A stretch of 64,000 bases of DNA from Congregibacter variabilis (GCF_045689235.1 NZ_CP136864.1:3596001-3660000); one strand, 5' to 3'; shown: positions 35,262 through 44,274, counted from the stretch's first letter. Translations and numbers: made by a program. Notes: a model not told the origin generated them from the letters alone.

Positions 35262-37386
35262 CACTGCACCGGGTGCCGCGGCTGGCCCAATGGGCCTGCT
35301 GTCAGGTATTGGAACGCCCTTGGTGATGATGCTGTTGCTGGCAATGATTGTATTGCCACTGCCTCCGGTGATGCTCGATATCCTGTTCACCTTTAACATT
35401 GCATTGGCAATCATCGTGCTGCTGGCCGCAGTCTACGCAGGGCGGCCGCTGGAATTTGCCGTGTTTCCTACGGTTCTTCTGATATCAACGTTGCTGCGAC
35501 TCGGACTCAACGTAGCGTCTACTCGGGTGGTGTTGCTGGAAGGTCACACCGGGACAGCTGCAGCGGGAAGCGTGATCGAGTCATTTGGTGAGTTCGTTGT
35601 GGGCGGCAGCTACGCCGTGGGTCTTGTGCTGTTTACCATCCTGGTCGTGATCAACTTTGTCGTGGTCACAAAAGGTGCCGGTCGAATTTCGGAAGTCACC
35701 GCACGCTTTACCCTGGATGCTATGCCGGGCAAGCAAATGGCGATTGACGCCGATTTGAATGCGGGATTGATTACTCAGGATGAGGCCCTGCGCCGACGCG
35801 AAGAAGTGGGCAGTGAGGCGGATTTTTATGGTGCTATGGATGGTGCCAGCAAGTTTGTGCGCGGTGATGCAGTGGCCGGCATTCTGATCTTGTTCATTAA
35901 CATTCTCGGCGGTTTTGCTATCGGTACGCTGCAACATGATCTCTCTGCCAGTCAGGCGGCAGAAAACTACATCCTGCTGACCATTGGTGATGGCCTGGTT
36001 GCGCAGATCCCCTCGATGCTTCTCTCTACCGCCGCGGCAATCATTGTTACCCGTATGTCGGGTACCGCGGACATGGGCGCCGAAGTGGTTTCACAGCTAA
36101 CGGATAATCCGCGGATTTTGTTTGTGGCGGCGTCGATTGTCGGCATTATTGGTTTGGTTCCGGGTATGCCTAACACGGTCTTTCTGGGGATTGCCGGAGT
36201 ACTAGGCGTGATTGGTTATCTGAGGGCTCAGCCGTCGCCGGAGGACACCCTGGAGCCCGAGGTTGTTGATACTCCAAGACCGACAGAGGCTAAAGAACTC
36301 AGTTGGGATGATGTGGCTCAAGTTGATGAGATAGGCCTGGAAGTGGGTTATCGACTGATTTCACTGGTGGATCGAAATCAGGGTGGAGATCTTTTGAGTC
36401 GCATTAAAGGCGTGCGCAAGAAGCTCTCCCAGGAGTTGGGCTTTCTGGTGCACTCCGTACACATCCGCGACAACCTTGATCTGTCTCCCAACAATTACCG
36501 CATCAGCCTTCACGATGTGATCGCCGGTGAGGGAGAGGTGTTTCCCGGCAGAGAACTGGCGATCAATCCCGGACAGGTATTTGGAGAGCTCGAGGGTGTG
36601 GTCACCAAAGACCCCACTTTTGGCCTGGATGCCGTGTGGATTGACGCCTCTCAGCGTGATGACGCTCAAACCATGGGTTATACGGTAGTCGACAGCAGCA
36701 CGGTTATCGCCACGCACTTAAGTCAGATCCTCAAAAACCAGGCTCATGAACTCATTGGACAGGACGGGGTGCAGCAACTACTGGATAAGCTTGCCAAGAC
36801 CTCGCCCAAACTTGTGGAGAGCCTGGTGCCGGGTCTGATGAGCCTCTCGGAGTTGACTCGGGTCGTGCACAACCTGTTGGAGGAGGGCATTCCCGTGCGC
36901 GATATGCGAACTATCGCTGAATCGCTCGCGGACCATGGGGGTAAGGGTCAGGATTCTGACGCTTTGACCGCCAAGGTTCGGGTCGCTCTGGGCCCGGCAA
37001 TCTTCCAGACCGTCAATGGTACGACGCGGGAAATGCCCGTTATGGTGCTTGATTCGCAACTGGAACAGATCTTGCTGTCTTCTGTACAGGGCTCCCCTGG
37101 TGGTTTGGAGCCGTCGTTGATGGATGCTGTTATTCAGCAGGTTATTCAGGCCTCGGGCAAGCTCGAAGCTGATGGCCACAATCCGGTACTGCTGGTCGCC
37201 AGCAATATTCGCTTGTTCTTATCGCGATTGTTGAAAGGGCGGATGAGTAATTTTTACATCCTTGCCTATGAGGAAATACCGCCCAGCAAATCGATACGAG
37301 TTGTTGCGACTATAGGCAGTAACCCGGGTGCTAGCGCCAGTAACACTGCTGACGCAGCTCCCGGTAATGCAACGGCAGCGGCTTAA
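35248..37386 (+). CDS. flhA: Flagellar export gate protein FlhA
   Basis: A 712-residue protein with an eight-helix membrane domain and a large cytoplasmic domain forming the export-gate ring that docks chaperone-substrate complexes. Landmarks are LDILFTFNIALAIIVLLAAV, then ISTLLRLGLNVASTRVVLLE, GRISEVTARFTLDAMPGKQM and AIDADLNAGLITQDEALRRR (the FHIPEP-type loop). The C-terminal part includes LSQILKNQAHELIGQDGVQQ. I prefer the ATG at 35248 to one at 35233; both overlap flhB. Confidence 0.97.
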   Translation: MATTNTAPGAAAGPMGLLSGIGTPLVMMLLLAMIVLPLPPVMLDILFTFNIALAIIVLLAAVYAGRPLEFAVFPTVLLISTLLRLGLNVASTRVVLLEGHTGTAAAGSVIESFGEFVVGGSYAVGLVLFTILVVINFVVVTKGAGRISEVTARFTLDAMPGKQMAIDADLNAGLITQDEALRRREEVGSEADFYGAMDGASKFVRGDAVAGILILFINILGGFAIGTLQHDLSASQAAENYILLTIGDGLVAQIPSMLLSTAAAIIVTRMSGTADMGAEVVSQLTDNPRILFVAASIVGIIGLVPGMPNTVFLGIAGVLGVIGYLRAQPSPEDTLEPEVVDTPRPTEAKELSWDDVAQVDEIGLEVGYRLISLVDRNQGGDLLSRIKGVRKKLSQELGFLVHSVHIRDNLDLSPNNYRISLHDVIAGEGEVFPGRELAINPGQVFGELEGVVTKDPTFGLDAVWIDASQRDDAQTMGYTVVDSSTVIATHLSQILKNQAHELIGQDGVQQLLDKLAKTSPKLVESLVPGLMSLSELTRVVHNLLEEGIPVRDMRTIAESLADHGGKGQDSDALTAKVRVALGPAIFQTVNGTTREMPVMVLDSQLEQILLSSVQGSPGGLEPSLMDAVIQQVIQASGKLEADGHNPVLLVASNIRLFLSRLLKGRMSNFYILAYEEIPPSKSIRVVATIGSNPGASASNTADAAPGNATAAA

Positions 37387-37403
37387 GAAGGAGGTAGAAG
37401 CTG

Positions 37404-38534
37404 ATGAGAATTGAACGTTATACGGGGCGAGACAGCCGCAGCGCCATGGCGCAGGTGCGTGCCGAGCTTGGTTCGGATGCTCTGATACTCGCCAATAAAC
37501 GAGTCGGCGGGCAGATAGAAATTACTGCTGCAATTGATGTTGATCACGTGGTGAAATCGGCTGTGCCCGCTAGGGCTGTCAGCCCCCCGCGGGGACGGCG
37601 CGTAGCCAGTGTCGATACGCCGACTAATGAGATTCAGCTCAAAGCACTGGAGAAAGAGCTCGAGCGTCTTCGAGGGATCCTCGATAAAGAATTGGGTGGA
37701 CGTACTTGGCAGGAGGCTGCCGTTACTCGCGGCCCCCAGTCAGCATTGCGACAGAGACTTCTCCGAATGGGCTTGTCGCGGGTTTTGACCGGTGAGTTGC
37801 TCGATAGTCTCCCAAGCGTTGAAGCACTGGATAAGGGCTGGCGACTGACGCAGCTGGCTTTGGCCGAGCGTCTCCAGGCTAAAAAAATTGATCAGATACC
37901 GGGCAATATTACCGCGGTATATGGAGGTACGGGTGTCGGGAAAACGAGCACCGTTGCCCGTTTGGCTGGATGTGATATTCAGCGCCTTGGGCCGGAGATG
38001 GTGGGCCTAATTACTCTGGACAACTACCGGATCGGTGCTCAGGAGCAGTTGGCGAGTTTTGCAGATGCACTGGGTATCCCCTTGTTTACCGCAAATGACC
38101 GTCAAAGCCTGTCCTTTGCCTTGCGTAAGATGCAGGGGCGGAAAATCTATATTGATACCGCGGGCATGAGTCAGCATGACGTTCGTCTCCGTGAGCAGTA
38201 TTCTCTGATTCGTGACTTACGCAAGCCCGTGCGACACTTGTTGGTCCTGGCGGCATCGGCGCAGCCATCGCAGTGCCGGGCACTTGCAGCGAACTTTGCT
38301 CCCCGAGCGCTCAGCGGTGCTATTATTTCGAAAGTCGATGAAGCTCAAAGTCTTGGCGGTGTTCTGGATGTCGTTATTAGCGCGAATCTGCCCGTGCTTG
38401 GATTCAGCGATGGCCAACGGATACCCGAAGATCTTTGCGAGGCCGATGGCGTAAAGCTCGTGCGTCGCGCGGTGCAACTCGCCGAGGCAGGGAGTACTTC
38501 GACGGCAGGCAGACCTCTGCGGTCGGTGGTTTAG
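37404..38534 (+). CDS. flhF: Polar flagellum placement GTPase FlhF
   Basis: A 376-residue SRP-type GTPase that sets flagellum position at the cell pole. It begins with RIERYTGRDSRSAMAQVRAE, the FlhF B-domain start. The G1 loop is GGTGVGKTSTVARLA, the G3 element is YIDTAGM and the G4 element is SKVDEAQ. The protein is shorter than Pseudomonas FlhF (about 430), mainly in the linker after the B domain. An AAGGAGG site precedes the ATG. Confidence 0.95.
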   Translation: MRIERYTGRDSRSAMAQVRAELGSDALILANKRVGGQIEITAAIDVDHVVKSAVPARAVSPPRGRRVASVDTPTNEIQLKALEKELERLRGILDKELGGRTWQEAAVTRGPQSALRQRLLRMGLSRVLTGELLDSLPSVEALDKGWRLTQLALAERLQAKKIDQIPGNITAVYGGTGVGKTSTVARLAGCDIQRLGPEMVGLITLDNYRIGAQEQLASFADALGIPLFTANDRQSLSFALRKMQGRKIYIDTAGMSQHDVRLREQYSLIRDLRKPVRHLLVLAASAQPSQCRALAANFAPRALSGAIISKVDEAQSLGGVLDVVISANLPVLGFSDGQRIPEDLCEADGVKLVRRAVQLAEAGSTSTAGRPLRSVV

Positions 38535-38581
38535 CGACCCTCCCCGCAGCACGGAGCGAGTACTTAATAGTCGCAGCACAT

Positions 38582-39481
38582 ATGGCGGCGACGGGCAGTA
38601 GGCGATGCAGTGCAACAAACATTGGGGCAGGAAGCAGTGATGGGCAGAGAGCAGTGACGGCAGGTGCAGCCCCGGTAAATGTGATTGCTGTGACCAGTGG
38701 CAAAGGCGGCGTTGGCAAAACTAACGTGGCCGTGAATCTTGCCGTGAGTCTTGCTGAAAGTGGTCAGCAGGTGCTGCTCTTCGATGCGGATCTTGGCCTT
38801 GCGAATGTTGATATCGCGCTTGGCCTCAAGCCGCGTTTTGACATCCAGCATGTGATTAGTGGCGAGCGTAGTCTGGAGGAGATTCTCATCCCCGGGCCGG
38901 CGGGGATCCATGTGATTCCTGCGTCTTCGGGTGTTGCTCGAATGGCTGCTTTGTCACAAACAGAGCAGGCAGGTTTGGTACGGGCCTTTAGTGAGTTAGC
39001 TATTCCTGTAGATACCTTGATCGTGGATACGGGAGCCGGTATCGATAACACGGTGTTGACTTTTACTGCGGCCTGCCAGGAGCTGATTGTCGTGGTCTGC
39101 GATGAGCCCACTTCACTGACCGATGGCTATGCATTGGTCAAAGTGCTCAACCAGCATTGCAACATCAAACGCTTTCAGGTGCTGGCCAACATGGTCGACA
39201 ACGAGCTTGAGGGTCGTCAGCTTTTTGAAAAACTCTGTAAAGTCACTGACCGTTTTTTGGATGTGCACCTGGGTTACCTCGGAGCTATCCCACGAGACGA
39301 TTACCTGAGGCGGGCGGTGCGCGCCCAGCGTCCGGTGGTCTCAGAGTTTCCTCGCTCGGAGTCAGCCAAAGCATTGCGTGCGATGACCCAGAGAGTGCAG
39401 GCGCTGCCGAGAAGCCCGTCGGAGGGCGGATTGGGGTTCTTTGTTGAACGACTTATCGAATATCGCAGCGGCAGCCGCTGA
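38582..39481 (+). CDS. flhG: Flagellum number regulator FlhG/FleN
   Basis: A 299-residue MinD/ParA-type ATPase that limits flagellum number and restrains the FleQ-type activator. The deviant Walker A motif KGGVGKTN is clear, with NLAVSLAESGQQVLLFDADL and then GLANVDIALGLKPRFDIQHV after it. The C-terminus contains LGAIPRDDYLRRAVRAQRPV. The ATG at 38582 is chosen because the reading frame further upstream overlaps flhF and is not FlhG-like. fliA follows after seven bases. Confidence 0.95.
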   Translation: MAATGSRRCSATNIGAGSSDGQRAVTAGAAPVNVIAVTSGKGGVGKTNVAVNLAVSLAESGQQVLLFDADLGLANVDIALGLKPRFDIQHVISGERSLEEILIPGPAGIHVIPASSGVARMAALSQTEQAGLVRAFSELAIPVDTLIVDTGAGIDNTVLTFTAACQELIVVVCDEPTSLTDGYALVKVLNQHCNIKRFQVLANMVDNELEGRQLFEKLCKVTDRFLDVHLGYLGAIPRDDYLRRAVRAQRPVVSEFPRSESAKALRAMTQRVQALPRSPSEGGLGFFVERLIEYRSGSR

Positions 39482-39488
39482 GATAAAT

Positions 39489-40199
39489 ATGAATCAGCTT
39501 TCGGCCTACTCAGAGTCGGTGGTGTCCAGCGCTGATGAACTGGTGCGCGAGTTTTTGCCGCTGGTAAAAAAAATCGGATTACGTCTTGCTGCCAAGTTGC
39601 CCGCCGAAATCGAACTAGACGATCTTATGCAGGTGGGACTCATTGGCCTGCTTAAGGCCCGCGAGAGTTACGATGCCTCTCAGGGCGCCAGTTTCTCTAC
39701 CTACGCAGGTATTCGAATTAAAGGCGCCATGCTTGATGAAGTGCGAGCTCATGATTGGCTTCCACGCTCTGTGCAATCACAGCTTCGACAGGTTTCCGAG
39801 GCTATAGAGCGGATAGATGCACGCCTCGGTCGGCCGGCCCAGGATGCCGATATCGCAGTCGAGCTCGATATGCCCTTGCATGAGTACCAGCAGCTTTCCG
39901 GGCAGCTAGCCTGTGCGCGAATGACCCATATTGAGGATAGTGTTGAAGCTGAAACTGCGGTATTGAATACGCAGACGCCTCTGGAAGAAGTAGGCGAGGA
40001 AGGCTTTAGGGACGCATTGGCAGAATCTGTAACGCAGCTCCCCGAAAAAGAGCGCTTGATGATGTCCTTGTACTATGCCGAGGACCTTAACTTGAAAGAA
40101 ATAGGCGCGGTGCTGGGGGTGTCTGAGTCCCGGGTATCGCAATTGCACGGCCAAGCGTTGGCGCGATTACGCGTGACGCTTGCACACTGGCGCGGATAG
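39489..40199 (+). CDS. fliA: Flagellar sigma-28 factor FliA
   Basis: A 236-residue sigma factor for late flagellar genes. Region 2 is seen in LVREFLPLVKKIGLRLAAKL, then LDDLMQVGLIGLLKARESYD and FSTYAGIRIKGAMLDEVRAH with DWLPRSV. Region 4 is seen in LPEKERLMMSLYYAEDLNLK, then EIGAVLGVSESRVSQLHGQA. The ATG at 39489 gives the usual length. Its anti-sigma factor FlgM is at 674-982 and its clearest target is the flagellin promoter at 12786. Confidence 0.97.
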   Translation: MNQLSAYSESVVSSADELVREFLPLVKKIGLRLAAKLPAEIELDDLMQVGLIGLLKARESYDASQGASFSTYAGIRIKGAMLDEVRAHDWLPRSVQSQLRQVSEAIERIDARLGRPAQDADIAVELDMPLHEYQQLSGQLACARMTHIEDSVEAETAVLNTQTPLEEVGEEGFRDALAESVTQLPEKERLMMSLYYAEDLNLKEIGAVLGVSESRVSQLHGQALARLRVTLAHWRG

Positions 40200-40210
40200 G
40201 GGGCCAGAAC

Positions 40211-41008
40211 GTGGCGAAAAAACCGGCTAAATCAGCCAAACAGAATAGCAGGCCCACAGCAGTCAGTTTTGACTTTTTGACTCTCCTTGGCGTCACCATG
40301 GCTGTGGGTGCGATTCTTGGTGGCAATTGGCTGGAAGGCGGCCATATTTCTGCACTCATACAGCTAACGGCCTTTGTTATCGTTCTGGGCGGTACATTGG
40401 GCGCGGTGCTCATTCAAACTCCACTGCGTGACTTTCGTGAGGCGCTGCGTCGCTTCCCCTGGGTTTTTCTGCCACCGTCCTACGATCGACCAGCGATGCT
40501 GGCCAGGACTATTGAGTGGAGTCGTATGGCTCGCCGCGATGGGCTTCTGGGCCTGGAGCAGCTCGTAGCAAAACAGGCTGACCCGCTTACGCAAAAAGGC
40601 CTGCAGTTGCTCGTAGATGGCTTGGAGCCAGAGGTGATTCGTACGGTCATGGATGTAGAGATCGATAATGCCCTGGCCAAGGATGCACGTGCAGCCAAGG
40701 TCTATGACGCCATGGGTGGGTATTCCCCGACCATCGGCATCATCGGTGCGGTGCTGGGGCTTATCGACGTTATGAATAATCTCTCGGACCCCGCCCAGTT
40801 GGGAGCCGGTATCGCCGTGGCGTTTGTCGCGACGATCTATGGTGTGGGTTTTGCGAATCTATTCTATCTGCCCATTGCTAATAAGCTTCGAGCCGTGTCC
40901 GGTGATCAGATGCAATACCACGAGATGCTCGTTGACGGTATAGCGATGATTGCCGATGGGGATAACCCTCAGGCGATACAGAGCAAGCTCGAAGGATATC
41001 TCGATTAA
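40211..41008 (+). CDS. motC: Flagellar motor stator protein MotC (MotA family)
   Basis: A 265-residue membrane protein of the MotA/PomA family. It has paired membrane helices at the N-terminus (LTLLGVTMAVGAILGGNWLE and QLTAFVIVLGGTLGAVLIQT) and two more in the C-terminal half (YSPTIGIIGAVLGLIDVMNN and FVATIYGVGFANLFYLPIAN). The order fliA-motC-motD matches the pseudomonad MotCD location, but the che genes usually lying between fliA and motC are absent. GTG start. It forms a stator with the motD product. Confidence 0.92.
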   Translation: MAKKPAKSAKQNSRPTAVSFDFLTLLGVTMAVGAILGGNWLEGGHISALIQLTAFVIVLGGTLGAVLIQTPLRDFREALRRFPWVFLPPSYDRPAMLARTIEWSRMARRDGLLGLEQLVAKQADPLTQKGLQLLVDGLEPEVIRTVMDVEIDNALAKDARAAKVYDAMGGYSPTIGIIGAVLGLIDVMNNLSDPAQLGAGIAVAFVATIYGVGFANLFYLPIANKLRAVSGDQMQYHEMLVDGIAMIADGDNPQAIQSKLEGYLD

Positions 41009-41010
41009 AC

Positions 41011-41823
41011 ATGAGTCGACGCAAACCGCCAGAGAGTGTCGATAGCCACGATCGCTGGCTGGTTTCCTATGCCGACTTCATTACGCTCCTGTTTGCTTTT
41101 TTTGTGGTGATGTACTCCACGTCGGCCGTTAACGTCGGTGACTTTCGCGTGTTGTCTGATTCTATTGTTCAGGCCTTTGGTCTTCCTGGCGTGTCCTATG
41201 ATCCCAGTCGTCCCGATGGCGATGGTTCGCAGTCATCCCGGCTGGGTATACCTCAGGCGGCTGTTGCAGATGCGGCTTCGAGAGTGCCTTTGCTCTCCGC
41301 CGCCAATACAGAGTTACCGGAAGCGGACCTGGGTGACATCTCCGCTGAAAAAGAAATAACCGGCGTGGAAGCAGCCTTGCAAACTTCGATAGGTGATCTT
41401 ATAGCGCCGGATCGATTCGCGGTAACGGGCAATGATAAGTGGCTGGAGATCAAGATTCCGGCGCGGATGTTGTTCCCCTCGGGTTCACGGTCTCTTTTGG
41501 CCAGCTCGATTCCTATGCTGCAGCGCTTGGCTGACACGCTTAAGGCATTACCCAATGAGGTTGTGGTGCAGGGGCACACAGACAACCAGCCCATTCGTAA
41601 TGGCCTGTTTCCCTCAAATTGGGAGTTATCTACGGCGCGCTCTGCAGCGATTGCCCGAATATTTGAAGAGGAGGGGGTCGATCCAGCGAAGCTCAGTGCG
41701 GTGGGCTTCGGTCCTAACCGGCCTATTGCTGATAACACCAGCGAAGAGGGTCGCGCAGAGAACCGTAGAGTGGTGGTGCTGGTCCGCAGTGTGCTCTTGA
41801 GTCAGGTAGTGGGCGATGGCTGA
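41011..41823 (+). CDS. motD: Flagellar motor stator protein MotD (MotB family)
   Basis: A 270-residue MotB-type stator subunit. One membrane helix (YADFITLLFAFFVVMYSTSA) carries the ion-binding Asp at residue 22. The C-terminal OmpA-like peptidoglycan-binding domain has VVVQGHTDNQPIRNGLFPSN, then WELSTARSAAIARIF and GRAENRRVVVLV. MotCD in pseudomonads is proton-driven and supports swarming; that ion choice is inferred here. Its stop overlaps a small basic ORF. Confidence 0.93.
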   Translation: MSRRKPPESVDSHDRWLVSYADFITLLFAFFVVMYSTSAVNVGDFRVLSDSIVQAFGLPGVSYDPSRPDGDGSQSSRLGIPQAAVADAASRVPLLSAANTELPEADLGDISAEKEITGVEAALQTSIGDLIAPDRFAVTGNDKWLEIKIPARMLFPSGSRSLLASSIPMLQRLADTLKALPNEVVVQGHTDNQPIRNGLFPSNWELSTARSAAIARIFEEEGVDPAKLSAVGFGPNRPIADNTSEEGRAENRRVVVLVRSVLLSQVVGDG

Positions 41824-42001
41824 TCCCGCGGGTCCCGGGCCTGTGACCGGTGTATCCGGTACGCCGCCGCTGCGCAGGGTGCGGCGCAGCGGTGAGCGCA
41901 AGACGCGCAGAAAGCAGGATCGAGAAGCACAGCATTCAGAGAAAGAAACTGCCAAGGATCCCCGGGGACGTAAAGGACGTTTCCTGGACGAACGCTGCTA
42001 G
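41816..42001 (+). CDS. Small basic ORF after motD
   Basis: A 61-residue ORF with no family that I recognise. The ATG overlaps the motD stop codon (ATGGCTGA), as in translationally coupled genes. Its stop codon overlaps, on the other strand, the stop of the PilZ gene in a shared CTAG, so it fills the gap exactly. The N-terminus is Pro/Gly-rich, the middle highly charged (RRSGERKTRRKQDREAQHSE), and the end is KGRFLDERC. It would be intrinsically disordered and basic. It could be a real flagellar-operon protein or a chance ORF; comparison with relatives would decide. Confidence 0.45.
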   Translation: MADPAGPGPVTGVSGTPPLRRVRRSGERKTRRKQDREAQHSEKETAKDPRGRKGRFLDERC

Positions 42002-42597
42002 CGATCGTTCTCTGCTGTTGGAGTGTCGGAGAGTAGAGCCCCCTGTTTCTGTACAACATGCTGGATCAACTGTTCCTGAGCCAGCATGTCGTCATCGAAG
42101 TCCACACGAATCCAGTAGGGCATGATGGCTGAGTCCAGGCGCTGTTCGCTGCTGACTACGGTTCCGGCAATCGACAAGGTAACCTGTGATGGTTTGAGAA
42201 TTATGCTCAACTGCAGTCGGGTACCGGGTGCCAGCTCCTGACGTCCCTCAAAGGCTATTCCGCAGCCACTGAGATTGACCATACTGTTGTCGTAAGAGTG
42301 CACGCTCGCTTCTTCGTAATCCAGTGACTGGGCGGCAACTACCGAAATTTTACGGTTGAGTAAGCCTAATGTTTGCGCCACCAGTGGGTGGTCGCGCCAA
42401 ACCGCGTTGATGCTTTTGTTAAGTTCGCGGTCCAACTCAGCCAGTAGCGAGCCGGTGCTTATCTCAAGTCCGCCCGTGTCTTCCGTAGGTTGCTCTCCGG
42501 CAGGCGCCTCGGGAATTATTTCATAACGCAGTAAGACCACGTCATTGATTCGGTAGTACTTTCGCCTTTCGACGCTGTCAATATGTGGGTCGCTCAT
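41998..42597 (-). CDS. PilZ-domain c-di-GMP effector
   Basis: A 199-residue cytoplasmic protein with both canonical PilZ c-di-GMP-binding motifs: RxxxR at residues 12-16 (RKYYR) and NxSxxG at residues 108-113 (NLSGCG). The spacing is unusual: about 90 residues lie between the motifs, where PilZ domains normally have 20-40. The extra stretch looks helical (ELDRELNKSINAVWRDHPLV), so this is a PilZ domain with an insertion. It lies four bases downstream of pomB and may tune stator action in response to c-di-GMP, in the manner of YcgR, but that is inference. Confidence 0.88.
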   Translation of the reverse strand: MSDPHIDSVERRKYYRINDVVLLRYEIIPEAPAGEQPTEDTGGLEISTGSLLAELDRELNKSINAVWRDHPLVAQTLGLLNRKISVVAAQSLDYEEASVHSYDNSMVNLSGCGIAFEGRQELAPGTRLQLSIILKPSQVTLSIAGTVVSSEQRLDSAIMPYWIRVDFDDDMLAQEQLIQHVVQKQGALLSDTPTAENDR

Positions 42598-42601
42598 AAC
42601 T

Positions 42602-43501
42602 CTATTCTATTCCCAGTATGTCCAGGGCGTCTGGGTTTATCTCACGTATGTTGTCTAGCTCGGTGTTCTCGGCGTCATCAATACCCTGGCGAATAACGAT
42701 CTCTACGCGGCGGTTGGATGCTCGACCCTCAACTGTGTCATTAAAGGTAAATGGTCGTGTATCAGCAAAACCGACGACCATCATACGATCGTCTTTGAGA
42801 AGGCCCTCCCGGAGTAATTCATGGGTTACTGACAGAGCCCGGCTTGATGATAATCCCCAGTTGGACTCGTAGCGGCCTCCACGCAAGGGCGTGCTATCGG
42901 TATGCCCTTCGATGGATATGGTGCCGGGAATTTCGACGAGCGCATCGCGAATACGTGCCATCACCGGCACAAAGTCTGTGTTCAGTGTCGCTGAGCCTGA
43001 TGGAAAGGAGCCCTGCTCGCGAATACGTACGGTGATGGTGCGGCCATCAGACTCGACGTCAACTTTGCCGGTTTGCGTCTCGTCTTCAAGCATGTCTTTG
43101 AGTTTTTCGGCGTCTGCTTCTGTTTCCGCCAGTAGCGCAGTGATTTTTTCCTGTAAAAGTTCCTCTGCTTCGGCGTCGTCCAATTCGCCATCACCGACCC
43201 TCAATGAAGGGTCCGTTGTCTGGTCAGTAATCTGCTGTATGGTTTCGATGGGTGTGTCGCTGGTCTGGCCTGGACTGAACTCTGTCGCCACGACACTGGT
43301 GCCTTTTGGAATGTCTTCTAGCTCAAATTCGTTTTGTACACCGAAGGCCATTTTCATGGAGCCGGCGATTTGCTTGAACTTTTCTACGTCCATCTCGGCA
43401 AAGGACAGCAGCAGCACAAAAAAGCACATCAGGAGAGACATTAGATCGGCGAATGTTGCCATCCATGCCGGTGATCCTGCGGGGCCGTCCTCTTCAACCA
43501 T
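42602..43501 (-). CDS. pomB: Flagellar motor stator protein PomB/MotB
   Basis: A 299-residue stator subunit resembling Vibrio PomB. The membrane helix (ATFADLMSLLMCFFVLLLSF) has the ion-binding Asp at residue 19. The following AEMDVEKFKQIAGSMKMAFG is strongly PomB-like and suggests a sodium-driven motor. A C-terminal OmpA-like domain has ISIEGHTDSTPLRGGRYESN and then ASNRRVEIVIR. A GAGGAG site precedes the ATG, five bases after pomA. This is the second stator set of the window. Confidence 0.94.
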   Translation of the reverse strand: MVEEDGPAGSPAWMATFADLMSLLMCFFVLLLSFAEMDVEKFKQIAGSMKMAFGVQNEFELEDIPKGTSVVATEFSPGQTSDTPIETIQQITDQTTDPSLRVGDGELDDAEAEELLQEKITALLAETEADAEKLKDMLEDETQTGKVDVESDGRTITVRIREQGSFPSGSATLNTDFVPVMARIRDALVEIPGTISIEGHTDSTPLRGGRYESNWGLSSSRALSVTHELLREGLLKDDRMMVVGFADTRPFTFNDTVEGRASNRRVEIVIRQGIDDAENTELDNIREINPDALDILGIE

Positions 43502-43506
43502 AAGCG

Positions 43507-44262
43507 CTACTCCTCACTCCCGCGCTTATCAGGCTCGAGGTAGGCTTTAAGCATAGACTCAATAATCCGGGGGTTTTGCCCTTCCTGAATAGCCAGGACG
43601 CCATCGATACACATTGACCTGACGCGTAACTCATCGGCTTTGCGCAGCGTGAGTTTGTCCGCGATGGGCATCGCAATCATGTTCGCAAGCATTGCACCGT
43701 AGAGTGTGGTCAGTAGCGCTACTGCCATGGCAGGACCAATAGATTTGGGATCCGACATGTTTGAGAGCATTTGCACAAGACCGATCAGTGTCCCGATCAT
43801 CCCCATAGCGGGCGCTACGTCGGCGGTGGCGCTGAATACCTTGGCCCCCCAGCTGTGTCGCTCAATGGTCTGCTGCATGTCCTTGCTTAATACTGTGCTG
43901 ACCACTTCACGGCTGTTGCCATCGATGAGCATTTTGACCCCTTCATCGAGAAAGTCGTTATCGATGTCCTGGTTTTCCAGAGCGAGCATGCCCTCTTTGC
44001 GAGCAATGTTAGCCAGCTCAACGATCTTTTCGATGAGTTCTTCGGGGTCTGAGACCTTATTAATAAAGGCGGTGCCGGCAACTTTGAATGCGCCAAAGAA
44101 CTGACCCATAGAGAATTTGATCATCACCACCATTACCGTGCCGCCTAGCACAATGAGGATCGAAGGGACGTTGATAAATACTATCGCTGAGCCGCCAGTA
44201 AGGATGGCTGCCAGGACGATACCAATCGCCCCAACCATACCAAGCAGTGTCGCCAGATCCAT
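43507..44262 (-). CDS. pomA: Flagellar motor stator protein PomA/MotA
   Basis: A 251-residue membrane protein with four hydrophobic segments. It starts with MDLATLLGMVGAIGIVLAAI, then AIVFINVPSILIVLGGTVMV, as in PomA. The C-terminal half has APAMGMIGTLIGLVQMLSNM and ALLTTLYGAMLANMIAMPIA. The cytoplasmic loop carries charged residues that contact FliG. A GAGGA site precedes the ATG. It is followed by pomB and the PilZ gene and is divergent from the second FliK-like gene. Confidence 0.94.
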   Translation of the reverse strand: MDLATLLGMVGAIGIVLAAILTGGSAIVFINVPSILIVLGGTVMVVMIKFSMGQFFGAFKVAGTAFINKVSDPEELIEKIVELANIARKEGMLALENQDIDNDFLDEGVKMLIDGNSREVVSTVLSKDMQQTIERHSWGAKVFSATADVAPAMGMIGTLIGLVQMLSNMSDPKSIGPAMAVALLTTLYGAMLANMIAMPIADKLTLRKADELRVRSMCIDGVLAIQEGQNPRIIESMLKAYLEPDKRGSEE

Positions 44263-44274
44263 TGCAGTCCTCAG

